A stretch of DNA of 51,743 nucleotides from assembly GCA_965657575.1 (NCBI GenBank), contig CBFHOK010000010.1:1-51743 (forward strand). The letters run 5' to 3'. The notes beneath the pieces are model-generated. The model saw nothing but the letters and a program-made list of their open reading frames with translations, was not told where the DNA came from and ran no database searches. The DNA is from CAJXVY01 sp965657575. GTDB lineage: Bacteria > Actinomycetota > Actinomycetes > Actinomycetales > Microbacteriaceae. Both the position numbers and the translations under genes were made by a program. The stretch's first letter is position 1. Each line of letters opens with the position of its first letter. Shown here in pieces: positions 8,046 to 16,798 of the stretch.

Positions 8046-9136
8046 TGCGCAAGCTAGTTCAAATCCCAGCAAATAAAACCTTTGAGGTTTTGCTTGCGCT
8101 AACTGATGCGCTTGAAGGTGGTGATGCGTTATTTGTTGGTGCTCCTGAGGTGAATGGAATTGCATCAGTTGAAGATCTGCCTAAACAAGTTCACGACAAC
8201 ACGGCAGTTGTGATCAAATCAAGCGGTTCAACTGGCAGACCAAAACTGATTGAGCTTTCAGCAAAGGCCATGATTGCCTCGGCAAATGCAACAGAGCAGC
8301 GCATTGGCAGCGGTCAGTGGTTACTAACCCTTCCCGTAAATTACATCGCAGGGCTAATGGTCTTGGTGAGGTCAATCAGGGCCGATAAACAACCGGTATT
8401 GATGAACACCCAGTTGCCCTTTACTGCAGAGGCCTTTGTCCGTGGAGCATCTCTGATGGATGAGGGCAAGAGGTATTTATCGCTTGTTCCAACACAACTT
8501 GCAAGGTTGGCAGAGGCAATCGATTCAGACCCGATGGTTTATAGCTCTCTTAGAAAATTCGAAAGTGTTCTCATAGGCGGACAGCGAAGTGATTTCGCCG
8601 TCATGCAGAAACTCAAAGCCATGGGCATAAACCTGATTTCGACCTACGGGATGACTGAGACAAGTGGTGGTTGTGTTTATGACGGGGAAACAATTGGCGA
8701 TACACAATTGCGACTAAACGGGGATCTCTTGGAAGTCTCCGGATCAGTTTTGGCAAATGGATTGCCCCAGTGGTTTTCAACCAATGACCTTGCCAGGTTT
8801 GATACAAGTGGCAAATTAGAGATTTTGGGAAGAGCGGATCGGGTGATTATTTCTGGAGGACTAAAAGTTTCACTGGATCGAGTCGAGGAAATCTCACGTG
8901 AGATTGCTGGAGTGAGCGAGATTGCCGCCGTTGGGATTGAAGATAAAGAGTTTGGCTCTCGGGTAGCGATTGGCTTTGAGGGAACACCTGAAGTAAGTGA
9001 AGCGATTGCAGAGCATTTAGTTGAGATTATTGGTCGTGAGGCAAAGCCTAAAAAGATTCGTCAGTTTAGGGATTTGCCAAGGCTTGATTCTCAGAAACTG
9101 GATATGCAGCGAATTCAGCAATTGATGGCTGAGTAG
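8045..9136 (+). CDS. menE: o-Succinylbenzoate--CoA ligase MenE
   Basis: AMP-forming acyl-CoA synthetase that activates o-succinylbenzoate for MenB. The P-loop signature SSGSTGRPKL is at 59-68 and the adenylate motif YGMTETSGG at 201-209; the C-terminal hinge region LEILGRADRVIISGGLKVS follows. At 363 residues it is shorter than typical MenE (about 450-490), with a reduced N-terminus, as in other actinobacterial versions. The ATG overlaps the menB stop. Confidence 0.92.
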   Translation: MRKLVQIPANKTFEVLLALTDALEGGDALFVGAPEVNGIASVEDLPKQVHDNTAVVIKSSGSTGRPKLIELSAKAMIASANATEQRIGSGQWLLTLPVNYIAGLMVLVRSIRADKQPVLMNTQLPFTAEAFVRGASLMDEGKRYLSLVPTQLARLAEAIDSDPMVYSSLRKFESVLIGGQRSDFAVMQKLKAMGINLISTYGMTETSGGCVYDGETIGDTQLRLNGDLLEVSGSVLANGLPQWFSTNDLARFDTSGKLEILGRADRVIISGGLKVSLDRVEEISREIAGVSEIAAVGIEDKEFGSRVAIGFEGTPEVSEAIAEHLVEIIGREAKPKKIRQFRDLPRLDSQKLDMQRIQQLMAE

Positions 9137-9142
9137 CATTGG

Positions 9143-10024
9143 ATGATGGCCTCAATATCTGACTGGGTGAGTGGTGCAAGGGTTAGGACCCTGCCACTAG
9201 CTTTCTCGCCAATAATTCTGGGCTCGGCTATTGCTGCCTCTATCGATGGTTTTGATTTGCTCATCGCCATCCTGGCGCTGTCGGTGGCCGTGTTTTTGCA
9301 ACTGGGTGTGAATTACTCAAATGATTACTCAGACGGCATTCGTGGAACTGATGAGTACCGCGTTGGCCCACCAAGACTTACCGGAAGCGGCACAGTTGAG
9401 CCAAAGAAGGTTCTCAGGGCGGCAATCGGATTTTATCTGTTGGCAGCGCTGAGTGGTCTAGCGATTGTAGTTATTACCGCCCAGTGGTGGATGCTTGTTG
9501 TTGGGCTATTTGCCATCTTGGCTGCCTGGTATTACACCGGAGGGCGAAACCCTTATGGTTATGCAGGGCTTGGTGAGCTAAGTGTCTTTGTCTTTTTTGG
9601 ACCAGTGGCGACTTTGGGAACATCCTTTGCTCAAACCTTGGTTTTTCAGGCTGATGCGCTGATTGCGGGTGTCGGTCTTGGTTCAATTGCAGCTGCTGTT
9701 TTGGTGACTAATAACATTCGAGATATTGACACTGACAGGCAGGCTGGCAAGCGAACACTGGCTGTTTTCATGGGCTCAAAAGCCAGTAAGTCACTTTTTC
9801 TGTTTTTGATCTGGCTTCCAATGATTATTACCCTGCCTTATGTAATTGCCTACCCTGCGGCAATACTTAGTTGGTTGGTTTTAGTACTTGTGATTCCGCT
9901 TAGCTTGCTGGTGCCAACGGCAAAGAAACCAAAAGAGCTTATTTTGGCTTTGAAGCTAACCAGCTATGCCTCAGTTGCGTGGGCTGTCACCTTGGCTATC
10001 GGCATCAGTTTGGTTAGTTTCTAA
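9143..10024 (+). CDS. menA: 1,4-Dihydroxy-2-naphthoate polyprenyltransferase MenA
   Basis: UbiA-family integral membrane prenyltransferase of 293 residues that attaches the isoprenoid tail to DHNA, giving demethylmenaquinone. The first aspartate-rich motif is in NYSNDYSDGIRGTD (57-70) and the second is DIDTDRQAGKRTLAV. About eight or nine membrane spans are visible. It lies 6 nt after menE in the menB-menE-menA run. Two adjacent ATG codons (9143 and 9146) could both start it. The 3' end overlaps the opposing DUF4229 gene. Confidence 0.94.
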   Translation: MMASISDWVSGARVRTLPLAFSPIILGSAIAASIDGFDLLIAILALSVAVFLQLGVNYSNDYSDGIRGTDEYRVGPPRLTGSGTVEPKKVLRAAIGFYLLAALSGLAIVVITAQWWMLVVGLFAILAAWYYTGGRNPYGYAGLGELSVFVFFGPVATLGTSFAQTLVFQADALIAGVGLGSIAAAVLVTNNIRDIDTDRQAGKRTLAVFMGSKASKSLFLFLIWLPMIITLPYVIAYPAAILSWLVLVLVIPLSLLVPTAKKPKELILALKLTSYASVAWAVTLAIGISLVSF

Positions 10025-10261
10025 TTCGTCAAGCAATTCATTTTCATAATCGCTATCAGCATCTTTTGCAGAAGTTTTGTGAAGCTTTTCACTGATCTGC
10101 CTTCTTTGCTTGTCTAAAAACACAAGTGAGATGGCAAATGATGTTACCGCTGCAATAATTGCGGAGAAGTAGGGGTTGAAATTTAGTAGGGCGAGGACGA
10201 TGAAAATCCCAAAAAACAGACCAAGGCGGGTCAGGGTATAAAAAATCCAGGGGTTTTTCAT
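9971..10261 (-). CDS. DUF4229 small membrane protein
   Basis: 96 residues from ATG 10261 (MKNPWIFYTLTRLG). Two membrane spans (about residues 8-25 and 30-48) are followed by a charged, acidic cytoplasmic tail rich in E, D and K. The N-terminal pattern matches actinobacterial DUF4229 proteins, which commonly sit beside menaquinone genes; no function is known. A longer frame from 10300 exists, but ATG 10261 lies 7 nt after a TAGACT -10 element and is preferred. The C-terminus overlaps menA by 54 nt tail-to-tail. Confidence 0.8.
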   Translation of the reverse strand: MKNPWIFYTLTRLGLFFGIFIVLALLNFNPYFSAIIAAVTSFAISLVFLDKQRRQISEKLHKTSAKDADSDYENELLDELETNQTDADSQGDSPRN

Positions 10262-10268
10262 AAGTACA

Positions 10269-10274
10269 AGTCTA
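10269..10274 (-). promoter_or_regulatory. Leaderless -10 element TAGACT (DUF4229)
   Basis: TAGACT on the minus strand ends 7 nt before ATG 10261. It is back to back with the opposite-facing -10 at 10289-10294. Confidence 0.5.
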
Positions 10275-10288
10275 ATTCTTAGGGAGGT

Positions 10289-10294
10289 TAGGGT
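10289..10294 (+). promoter_or_regulatory. Leaderless -10 element TAGGGT (PLDc_N)
   Basis: TAGGGT ends 6 nt before ATG 10301. A GGAGG further upstream (about 14 nt from the ATG) is too distant to be an ideal ribosome site, so leaderless initiation is the better reading, not certain. Confidence 0.4.
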
Positions 10295-10300
10295 TAACAC

Positions 10301-10627
10301 ATGGCACGGTTATTGATTGTTCTTGCAGTGGTGGTTGTCGCATTTAGCGTTTTCACAACCGTCTATGCAGCAACTGCCGATAAAACCCGTGTCAGGGCGA
10401 TGCCTAAGTGGGCATGGGTTTTGATGTGTTTATTCATCCCAATTGTCGGTGGGGCTTTGTATTTATGGCTGGGGATGCCCAAAAAAGAGGGTGGCAGTGG
10501 TCTTGGAAAGAAAAAGCCAAGTATTGCACCCGATGACGACCCAAGATTTTTAAGGGATATGCAGAGGCGTCTGAGAGATCAGAACAAGAAGCGTCGAAAG
10601 AAAAACGACGATGACGATAAAAAATGA
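10301..10627 (+). CDS. PLDc_N domain membrane protein
   Basis: 108 residues. An N-terminal membrane segment (about 4-24) and a second one (about 40-58, ending in PIVGGALYLWLG) form the phospholipase D/cardiolipin synthase N-terminal domain (PLDc_N), but no HKD catalytic domain follows. The C-terminus is a strongly charged, lysine-rich tail (KKRRKKNDDDDKK). Similar short PLDc_N proteins are frequent next to menaquinone genes in actinobacteria, with unknown role. The stop overlaps the menD start (ATGA). Confidence 0.8.
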   Translation: MARLLIVLAVVVVAFSVFTTVYAATADKTRVRAMPKWAWVLMCLFIPIVGGALYLWLGMPKKEGGSGLGKKKPSIAPDDDPRFLRDMQRRLRDQNKKRRKKNDDDDKK

Positions 10628-12093
10628 GCAGTCAATCACTGGCTGATCAAATCATCGCCCTAGTCTCCTCAGCAGGCGTAAGTGATTTCTTCATCTCCCC
10701 TGGCTCTCGAGGCCAAGCTTTGGTTTTGGCAGCTGATGAACTAAAGCAAAAAAAGCTTGCCCAGACCTTTGTTCGAATCGATGAGCGAAGCATGTCTTTC
10801 ACCGCCTTAGGAGCAAGTCTCAAATCAGCCAAACCGACAGCAATGATTGTTACCAGTGGCACAGCCGTTGCCAATTTGCATCCGGCAATGCTGGAGGCTC
10901 ACCACGCAGGCATTCCGCTTATTGCAATCACTGCTGATAGGCCGGTAAGGCTCCGCGGCAAGGGAGCTAATCAGACAACACTGCAGCCGGGGATATTCGA
11001 TAGTCGTGTGGTGGATTTTGTGGATGTTCAATCACTTGATGATGTCTCATTTGCAAAGCAAAAACTGATTGAAGCTGTCGCTAAAAACCAGCCTTTGCAG
11101 ATAAACGTTTGCTTTGATCTGCCCCTGAGTTCAACCTCAAAGGCTTCAGAGTTTTTAGAGATCCTAGAAATACCGAAAACAAACCCAGCTATCACCGAGA
11201 TTGATTGCAACTCAAACGGAGTCGTGATCGCAGGAGCTGGTGGCGATGCTGCAAGAAAGTTTGCTGAAGATGCCAACTGGCCACTGTTTGCTGAACCAAG
11301 CAGTGGTGCAAGGAGAGGTAATCAGGTAATCACTAATTATGCGGAGCTTCTAAGCACCCTACTTGCAGAAAAAATCCAAAAGCTAGTGGTGTTTGGAAAG
11401 CCGACACTAAATCGATCGGTGGTGAACTTAATTTCTAATCAGCACGAGATAACGGTGGTTGGTTCTAGGTATGGGAATTTTGATATTGCCGATAACGCCA
11501 AGCAGTTTGAAGCGGTGACTGCTATTGGCTCAGCCGATGCAGCTTGGCTAGCTGAATGGAAAACGGAAGCATCGGCAAGCGACTCCCGTCAGCAATTGAT
11601 TACAAAGATCTGGGAGAAAACCTCAATTGAGGACAATGTTTATCTTGGGGCATCAAAGATGATCAGGGTCGCAGACAGCGTTGCGCCTGCCAAGGACATA
11701 AAGGTTTTTAGCAACAGAGGCTTGGCAGGAATCGATGGGTCAGTTTCAACCGCCATTGGTATTGCTATGAATACCTCAGGCATCACCCGAGCAATTATTG
11801 GTGACCTAACAGCAATACACGATCTTGGTGGCATGAACCTCAGCGGATTGGATGTGAAGAATCTGCAGTTGTGGGTGGTCAATGATGGCGGGGGAAAGAT
11901 CTTTGAGCAACTAGAGGTCAAGCAAGAGGTCTCTGCAGAGGTGTTCGATAAGTATTTTCAAACCCCACAACAGGTTAGTTTTGAAAAAATCTCCAGCGCG
12001 ATGGGCTGGAATTATGAGTTGATTGAATCGGAGCAAGATATCGATCACGGGCTCGATCTTGAAGGGCCTGTTCTGATTGAGTTCAGACCTTAG
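10624..12093 (+). CDS. menD: SEPHCHC synthase MenD
   Basis: Thiamine diphosphate-dependent enzyme joining 2-oxoglutarate and isochorismate, the first committed step of menaquinone synthesis. 489 residues, somewhat shorter than the E. coli enzyme. The N-terminal FISPGSRGQALVLAA (about 22-36) is the typical MenD start, followed by the ERSMSFTALG segment bearing the ThDP-activating glutamate. The C-terminal ThDP/Mg region is GDLTAIHDLGGMN followed by NDGGGKIFEQL. Start overlaps the PLDc_N gene; the end overlaps convergent menF by 4 nt. Confidence 0.93.
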   Translation: MSSQSLADQIIALVSSAGVSDFFISPGSRGQALVLAADELKQKKLAQTFVRIDERSMSFTALGASLKSAKPTAMIVTSGTAVANLHPAMLEAHHAGIPLIAITADRPVRLRGKGANQTTLQPGIFDSRVVDFVDVQSLDDVSFAKQKLIEAVAKNQPLQINVCFDLPLSSTSKASEFLEILEIPKTNPAITEIDCNSNGVVIAGAGGDAARKFAEDANWPLFAEPSSGARRGNQVITNYAELLSTLLAEKIQKLVVFGKPTLNRSVVNLISNQHEITVVGSRYGNFDIADNAKQFEAVTAIGSADAAWLAEWKTEASASDSRQQLITKIWEKTSIEDNVYLGASKMIRVADSVAPAKDIKVFSNRGLAGIDGSVSTAIGIAMNTSGITRAIIGDLTAIHDLGGMNLSGLDVKNLQLWVVNDGGGKIFEQLEVKQEVSAEVFDKYFQTPQQVSFEKISSAMGWNYELIESEQDIDHGLDLEGPVLIEFRP

Positions 12094-13274
12094 TCGAATG
12101 CACTTCTGACGGCTTTGAACTTCAGCTTTGTTTCACTCAGTTCAGCTTCTGCTTCACTTCCACTAACAATCCCACACCCAGCAAAGGCGCGAATCTGGTT
12201 TTCCTCGATTCTTCCCCCTCGCAAAGCTATTGCTAGCTCACCACTGCCATTCGAGCCAACCCAGCCAACAGGTCCTGCATAAACCCCACGATCAAATGGC
12301 TCCAGTTTGGAAATGAGATTCTGAGCCTGCAACCTCGGTGTCCCCGCTACCGCTGCGGTTGGATGCAGAGCACTCGCAACCTCAAGAATTGAGGAGTCAG
12401 AGTTCAACTTGGCATGAACATCAGTAGCCAGATGCCAAACATCTGGAAGCTGCAGACTAAATGGCGTCTGGTCAGCCTCAACGGTTTCAACAAACGGCGT
12501 TATTGCCCTGACAATTGAGTCAACTGCGAAGTTGTGCTCGTGAAGGTTTTTTGCGGAGTGAGAAAGACCATCTGCAATTGCTCTGTCAACGTCGGGGTCG
12601 GTTCCTCGACCTGCGGTACCAGCCAACACCCTTGCCGAGAACTCTCTGTTTGAAGATCTCAACAACAACTCAGGACTTGCTCCAAAGTTGCCATCAATCG
12701 AATACACCCAGCAGGATGGGAAGCGCCTCCGAAGCCTGCCAATAGCGTCTCTGATATCAAAACCAGCAGGTTTATCGCTGATGAGATCTCTTGCAAGAAC
12801 CACCTTTGAAATCTCTCCGTCGTCAATTTGGCTGAGAGCTTTTTCGACAGTGGAGATAAAACCTTCTTGGGTTTGCTCTCCCTGGCGAAAATTTAGTTTT
12901 TGAGAAACTGCAGGGGAAGCTTCTGGCCACTGTGCGTCTTGATTGAAACTTGCAATCCAAGTCTTGTCGCTTCGAATAATCAGCATTGTTTCCGGAACAA
13001 TCAAAACTGATTCGAATTGGCTCTGGGGACTGAAAGTTATGGCGACAAATGCGTTTATCGAACCGGCTGATGAATCAACCTCGCCGATGACCTCAATGTC
13101 TTTGCTGAAATCACTGAATTGCGAAGCCAGTTCCTGGAAGCGGTTTTCTCCGTTTGCGCTAAAGCGAGCTTTTTCACCCAGACCAATCATCAGGTTTTCT
13201 CCGCGAGCAAACACCTGAGCACCGTCGGGAATCCCAACGGAGTCAAAGTTTTTCTCGGTGAGGAAGTATTTCAA
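12090..13274 (-). CDS. menF: Isochorismate synthase MenF
   Basis: Chorismate-binding family enzyme (394 residues) that makes isochorismate for MenD. Core motifs include ISKVVLARDL (about 158-167), ELLLRSSNREFSARVLAGTAGRG, LHPTAAVAGTPR and the C-terminal YAGPVGWVGSNGSGELAIALRGG with the GCGIVSGSEAEAE glutamates that bind Mg. The start is TTG 13274 with an AAAGAG ribosome site about 7 nt upstream. A salicylate or anthranilate synthase is less likely given the men neighbours. Confidence 0.92.
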   Translation of the reverse strand: MKYFLTEKNFDSVGIPDGAQVFARGENLMIGLGEKARFSANGENRFQELASQFSDFSKDIEVIGEVDSSAGSINAFVAITFSPQSQFESVLIVPETMLIIRSDKTWIASFNQDAQWPEASPAVSQKLNFRQGEQTQEGFISTVEKALSQIDDGEISKVVLARDLISDKPAGFDIRDAIGRLRRRFPSCWVYSIDGNFGASPELLLRSSNREFSARVLAGTAGRGTDPDVDRAIADGLSHSAKNLHEHNFAVDSIVRAITPFVETVEADQTPFSLQLPDVWHLATDVHAKLNSDSSILEVASALHPTAAVAGTPRLQAQNLISKLEPFDRGVYAGPVGWVGSNGSGELAIALRGGRIEENQIRAFAGCGIVSGSEAEAELSETKLKFKAVRSAFD

Positions 13275-13341
13275 CTAAAACTCTTTCTGATAATTGTCAG
13301 CTATCTGCAACAGAGCTATTCAACTAAAGCAGACGGTGACT

Positions 13342-13347
13342 TATTCT
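13342..13347 (+). promoter_or_regulatory. Leaderless -10 element TATTCT
   Basis: TATTCT ends 6 nt before GTG 13354, supporting that codon as the start of the small signal-peptide protein. Confidence 0.45.
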
Positions 13348-13353
13348 GTAAAC

Positions 13354-13662
13354 GTGAAAAAAGTTGCAATTGGTGTTATCTCTTTGGGGAGTTTGCTGTT
13401 CCCGGGAAGAGCTTTGGCCGAGGAGCAAGATAACCAAAGAGAAATTCCACCGGTTGAACTTACACCTGAATCAACCATCAACCCGTTAGAGGCAGAACCT
13501 ATCGACAAATCAGAGATTGTCATCAGTCAACAAACCCCTGTTGAAGAATTGGCGTCTTTTATGGGGCCTGTGATGCTGGGGCTAACAGCAATAGTGGTTT
13601 GGTTGGCAATTTGGACCTGGTCAAAGGCGGTTGATGAAATACATCCGCCCGAGCGTGGTTAG
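13354..13662 (+). CDS. Small exported/membrane-anchored protein, unknown
   Basis: 102 residues from GTG 13354; a longer frame from TTG 13294 has no ribosome site and would put 20 extra residues before the signal peptide. The N-terminus MKKVAIGVISLGSLLFPGRALA is a clear signal peptide with an ALA-E cleavage site. A proline- and glutamate-rich extracytoplasmic stretch (about 23-66) is followed by one membrane span (about 69-88, MGPVMLGLTAIVVWLAIWTW) and a short tail. I do not recognise the family. It sits between menF and menG, so a link to respiratory quinones is possible only by position. Confidence 0.65.
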   Translation: MKKVAIGVISLGSLLFPGRALAEEQDNQREIPPVELTPESTINPLEAEPIDKSEIVISQQTPVEELASFMGPVMLGLTAIVVWLAIWTWSKAVDEIHPPERG

Positions 13663-13665
13663 ACT
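13660..13665 (+). promoter_or_regulatory. Leaderless -10 element TAGACT (menG)
   Basis: TAGACT overlaps the stop codon of the preceding gene and ends 6 nt before GTG 13672. Confidence 0.55.
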
Positions 13666-13671
13666 TTCCTA

Positions 13672-14361
13672 GTGAGTAAAGCGGATATGCAGAAACGGCC
13701 CGAAGAGGTCTCCCGCATGTTCGACGAGGTCGCAGAGACCTATGACCGAACAAATGACATCTTGAGCTTGGGTCAATCAAAGCTTTGGCGCAAAGCTGTT
13801 AGAAACCTAATCAACCCCAAATCAGGACAAAGAATCCTAGATCTGGCTGCTGGGACCGGAACTTCTTCAATGGCATTGCTCGCCGATGGTGTTCAGGTGG
13901 TTGCAGCTGATTTCTCAAAAGGAATGCTCGAGGTTGGCAAGAAAAAGCACCCAGAGTTGGAGTTTGCTTTCGCCGATGCGACCAAGCTTCCATTCAAAGA
14001 TGCCGAGTTTGATGCGGTGACTATTTCCTTTGGAATCAGAAATGTTGAAAATGTCGACAAAGCGCTTTCTGAGATGTTCAGGGTTACCAAACCCGGTGGG
14101 GTGATTGTCGTTTGTGAATTTAGTCATCCGAAGGGTTTATTCGGTTGGCTTTATAAGTTTTATCTAAGAAGAGTTTTGCCAACCGTAGCGAAGCTAGTTG
14201 CCAAAAACCCAGAGGCTTATAGCTATCTCGGTGAATCGATTGAGGCATGGCCAAAACAGGTTGAGTTCGCCGAGCAGATAGAAGCCTCAGGATTTGAAAA
14301 TGTTGGTTTCAAAAACCTAAGTCTTGGAATCGTTGCGGTTCACTATGGGGAGAAATCATGA
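13672..14361 (+). CDS. menG: Demethylmenaquinone methyltransferase MenG/UbiE
   Basis: SAM-dependent C-methyltransferase for the last step of menaquinone synthesis, 229 residues. SAM motif I is LDLAAGTGTSSMAL, and UbiE signatures FGIRNVENVDKAL and YSYLGESIEAWP are present. The GTG start lies 6 nt after a TAGACT -10 box; an internal ATG at 13687 is an alternative. Its stop overlaps the polyprenyl synthase start (ATGA). Confidence 0.93.
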   Translation: MSKADMQKRPEEVSRMFDEVAETYDRTNDILSLGQSKLWRKAVRNLINPKSGQRILDLAAGTGTSSMALLADGVQVVAADFSKGMLEVGKKKHPELEFAFADATKLPFKDAEFDAVTISFGIRNVENVDKALSEMFRVTKPGGVIVVCEFSHPKGLFGWLYKFYLRRVLPTVAKLVAKNPEAYSYLGESIEAWPKQVEFAEQIEASGFENVGFKNLSLGIVAVHYGEKS

Positions 14362-15350
14362 GTCTTCCCAAACAGATGAGAAAAATTGCCGATCGAGCCC
14401 TGGTCAATGATCTGGAAAAGGGCTTAGAGCAAGTAGAAGAACTAATCAGAAAATCAATTGCCAACACCGACAGGCTGTTGGATGAAACCTCCAATCACCT
14501 AGTTGAGGCTGGTGGCAAACGGATGCGTCCTGTGTTGACCTTGCTCTGCTCACACCTTGGGGATTCAACCAAGCAAGAGGTAATTCAGGCAGCCACCGTT
14601 ATTGAGCTGACTCATCTGGGGACTTTGTATCACGATGATGTGATGGACGAGGCTGATTTGAGGCGCGGAGTCCCAACGGCTCATTCGATATGGGGCAACA
14701 GTGTTGCGATTTTGACGGGTGATGTTTTGTTCGCGAGGGCAAGCCAGGTAGTTAGCGGTTTGGGCCAACAGGCTCTTTTGATGCAGGCGCAGACTTTCGA
14801 AAGACTAGTTCTTGGACAGCTGCATGAAACCATCGGTCATGAACAACACGATGAATTGGATTTTTATATTCAGGTTTTGAAGGACAAAACCGGTTCCTTG
14901 ATTGCTCTCGCTGCTCAACTTGGTGCTTTGCTGGCTGACGCCGACGAGGATTACCTAAAACCACTTGGCGAGTTTGGTGAGGCTGTTGGAGTTGCCTTTC
15001 AGCTGATGGATGACGTAATTGACATCCAAAGCGATGATGATGACTCGGGCAAGTTTCCTGGGACTGATCTAAGGGCAGGGGTTCCAACCCTTCCAGTAAT
15101 CTTGCTTCGGAAGAAAACCGATAAAGATTCAATTGAATTGGTTGAGCTAATTGATTCTGGTTTGGATTCTGATGCTGATCTAGAAACAGCAGTTGAAAGA
15201 CTGCGTGAGCATCAGGTTATGGAAGAATCAATGGCTGCGGCGGTGGAATGGGCTGAGAGAGCAAAGACTTCTCTGAAGCCACTGCCAGATGGAAGTGTGA
15301 AAAAAGCACTCGAGGCATTTGCCGATGCAGTGGTCGAGCGCAAGGGATAG
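14358..15350 (+). CDS. Polyprenyl diphosphate synthase
   Basis: Trans-prenyltransferase (330 residues) that builds the long-chain isoprenyl diphosphate used by MenA. The first aspartate-rich motif is HDDVMDEAD (92-100), the substrate-lysine region is GGKRMRP (52-58), and the second aspartate motif is QLMDDVIDIQSD near residue 220. Chain length cannot be read safely, though heptaprenyl to nonaprenyl is usual for actinobacterial menaquinone. Translationally coupled to menG. Confidence 0.92.
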   Translation: MSLPKQMRKIADRALVNDLEKGLEQVEELIRKSIANTDRLLDETSNHLVEAGGKRMRPVLTLLCSHLGDSTKQEVIQAATVIELTHLGTLYHDDVMDEADLRRGVPTAHSIWGNSVAILTGDVLFARASQVVSGLGQQALLMQAQTFERLVLGQLHETIGHEQHDELDFYIQVLKDKTGSLIALAAQLGALLADADEDYLKPLGEFGEAVGVAFQLMDDVIDIQSDDDDSGKFPGTDLRAGVPTLPVILLRKKTDKDSIELVELIDSGLDSDADLETAVERLREHQVMEESMAAAVEWAERAKTSLKPLPDGSVKKALEAFADAVVERKG

Positions 15351-15364
15351 CAAAGGAAAGCTTT

Positions 15365-16711
15365 TTGGACAAGCTACGTGTGGCGATTGTTGGCGCCGGT
15401 CCGGCGGGCATTTATGCCTCAGATTTGATTCTCAAGGCTGAGCGAGACTTTGATGTCTCAATAGACCTGTTTGATTTATTGCCAACACCCTATGGATTGG
15501 TTCGCTACGGTGTCGCTCCCGATCACCCAAGAATCAAAGGCATTGTCAATGCGCTCTTTGAGGTTTTGGATAAAGGCGATATTAGGTTTTTTGGAAATGT
15601 CGAATATGGCAAAGACCTGACTCTTGATGACCTAAAAAATCACTACCACGCAGTGATTTTTGCAACTGGAGCCATCCGAGATGCTGATTTGAATATCCCC
15701 GGTATTGAACTCGATGGAAGTTACGGTGCTGCCGATTTTGTCAACTGGTATGACGCTCATCCAGATTTCCCAAGAGAATGGCCACTGGATGCGAAAGAGG
15801 TTGCAGTCATTGGCAACGGAAACGTTGCCCTTGATGTTGCCAGGATGCTGATCAAGCTTCCAGATGACCTATCAAGCACCGAGATTCCCCCTCATGTTGA
15901 AAAAGGCCTCAGGGAGTCAAAGATTACCGATGTTCACGTATTTGGAAGACGTGGTCCCGCGCAGGTTAAGTTCAGCCCGCTGGAACTGCGCGAGGCTTTG
16001 GCAGTTGAGGGTGTTCAGTCAATTGTTTATGACGAGGATTTTGAATACGACGAGGGCAGCAAAAGCCAAATGGAGCAGAGTAATCAGACCAGGGTTATGG
16101 TGAAAACCCTGGAGGGATTGCGTGAAAATCCTCAACCGGAAAGTCCTCGAAGGCTGCACCTTCACTTCCTATCAACCCCTGAGCAAATCACAGGTGATGG
16201 CAAGGTAGAGGGAATCAAGATCAGAAGAAACCATTTGGATGGAAATGGTGGAGTGGTTGCAACCGATGAGGTCAGGGAGTATTCGGTGCAGGCTGTTTAT
16301 AGAGCCGTTGGGTATTTCGGATCTCCGCTATCTGAGATCCCCTTTGATGAAAAACACGGTGTCATTAATAACGATGGTGGCCGGGTATTGGATGAAAACG
16401 GTGAGCAGGTCCAGGGGGTTTATGCAACCGGTTGGATCAAGCGCGGACCTATTGGCCTGATTGGTCACACAAAAGCCGACGCGATCGAAACCATCGGGCA
16501 CTTGCTCAATGAAAAACACAACTGGTGGAAACCAACAAACCCTCAAGAAAACGCGGTGACCGAGCTATTGGAATCTAAGGGTGTCAAATTTGTCAGCTGG
16601 GATGGTTGGCTGAAGGAAAACACCGAGGAGCTCAGGCGTGGAGAACTATCGGGACGTGAGCGGGAGAAATTATTTGACCGCGATGAAATGGTAGATATCG
16701 CGAACAGCTAG
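15365..16711 (+). CDS. fprA: Ferredoxin--NADP reductase, FprA/adrenodoxin reductase type
   Basis: 448-residue FAD flavoprotein exchanging electrons between NADPH and ferredoxin. The FAD-binding motif VGAGPAG is at 10-16, followed by the family signature LLPTPYGLVRYGVAPDHPRIK; the NADP-binding motif GNGNVALDVARML is near 151. The C-terminal GWIKRGPIGLIGHTKADA is typical of the FprA group. The start is TTG behind AAAGGAAAG, 14 nt after the polyprenyl synthase, so it may share that transcript. Confidence 0.92.
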   Translation: MDKLRVAIVGAGPAGIYASDLILKAERDFDVSIDLFDLLPTPYGLVRYGVAPDHPRIKGIVNALFEVLDKGDIRFFGNVEYGKDLTLDDLKNHYHAVIFATGAIRDADLNIPGIELDGSYGAADFVNWYDAHPDFPREWPLDAKEVAVIGNGNVALDVARMLIKLPDDLSSTEIPPHVEKGLRESKITDVHVFGRRGPAQVKFSPLELREALAVEGVQSIVYDEDFEYDEGSKSQMEQSNQTRVMVKTLEGLRENPQPESPRRLHLHFLSTPEQITGDGKVEGIKIRRNHLDGNGGVVATDEVREYSVQAVYRAVGYFGSPLSEIPFDEKHGVINNDGGRVLDENGEQVQGVYATGWIKRGPIGLIGHTKADAIETIGHLLNEKHNWWKPTNPQENAVTELLESKGVKFVSWDGWLKENTEELRRGELSGREREKLFDRDEMVDIANS

Positions 16712-16798
16712 CATTTAGCTATGCCGTTGAAAGCTTTATTGTAAAGAGACGAAATCCCAGCTGCATTTCTTAGAGAAGCGATAGAGAGCGAGCGATGA

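Noticed and set aside
14752..15132. Minus-strand frame of 126 codons opposite the polyprenyl synthase
   Set aside because: Entirely inside a confidently identified gene on the other strand, with no start signal.
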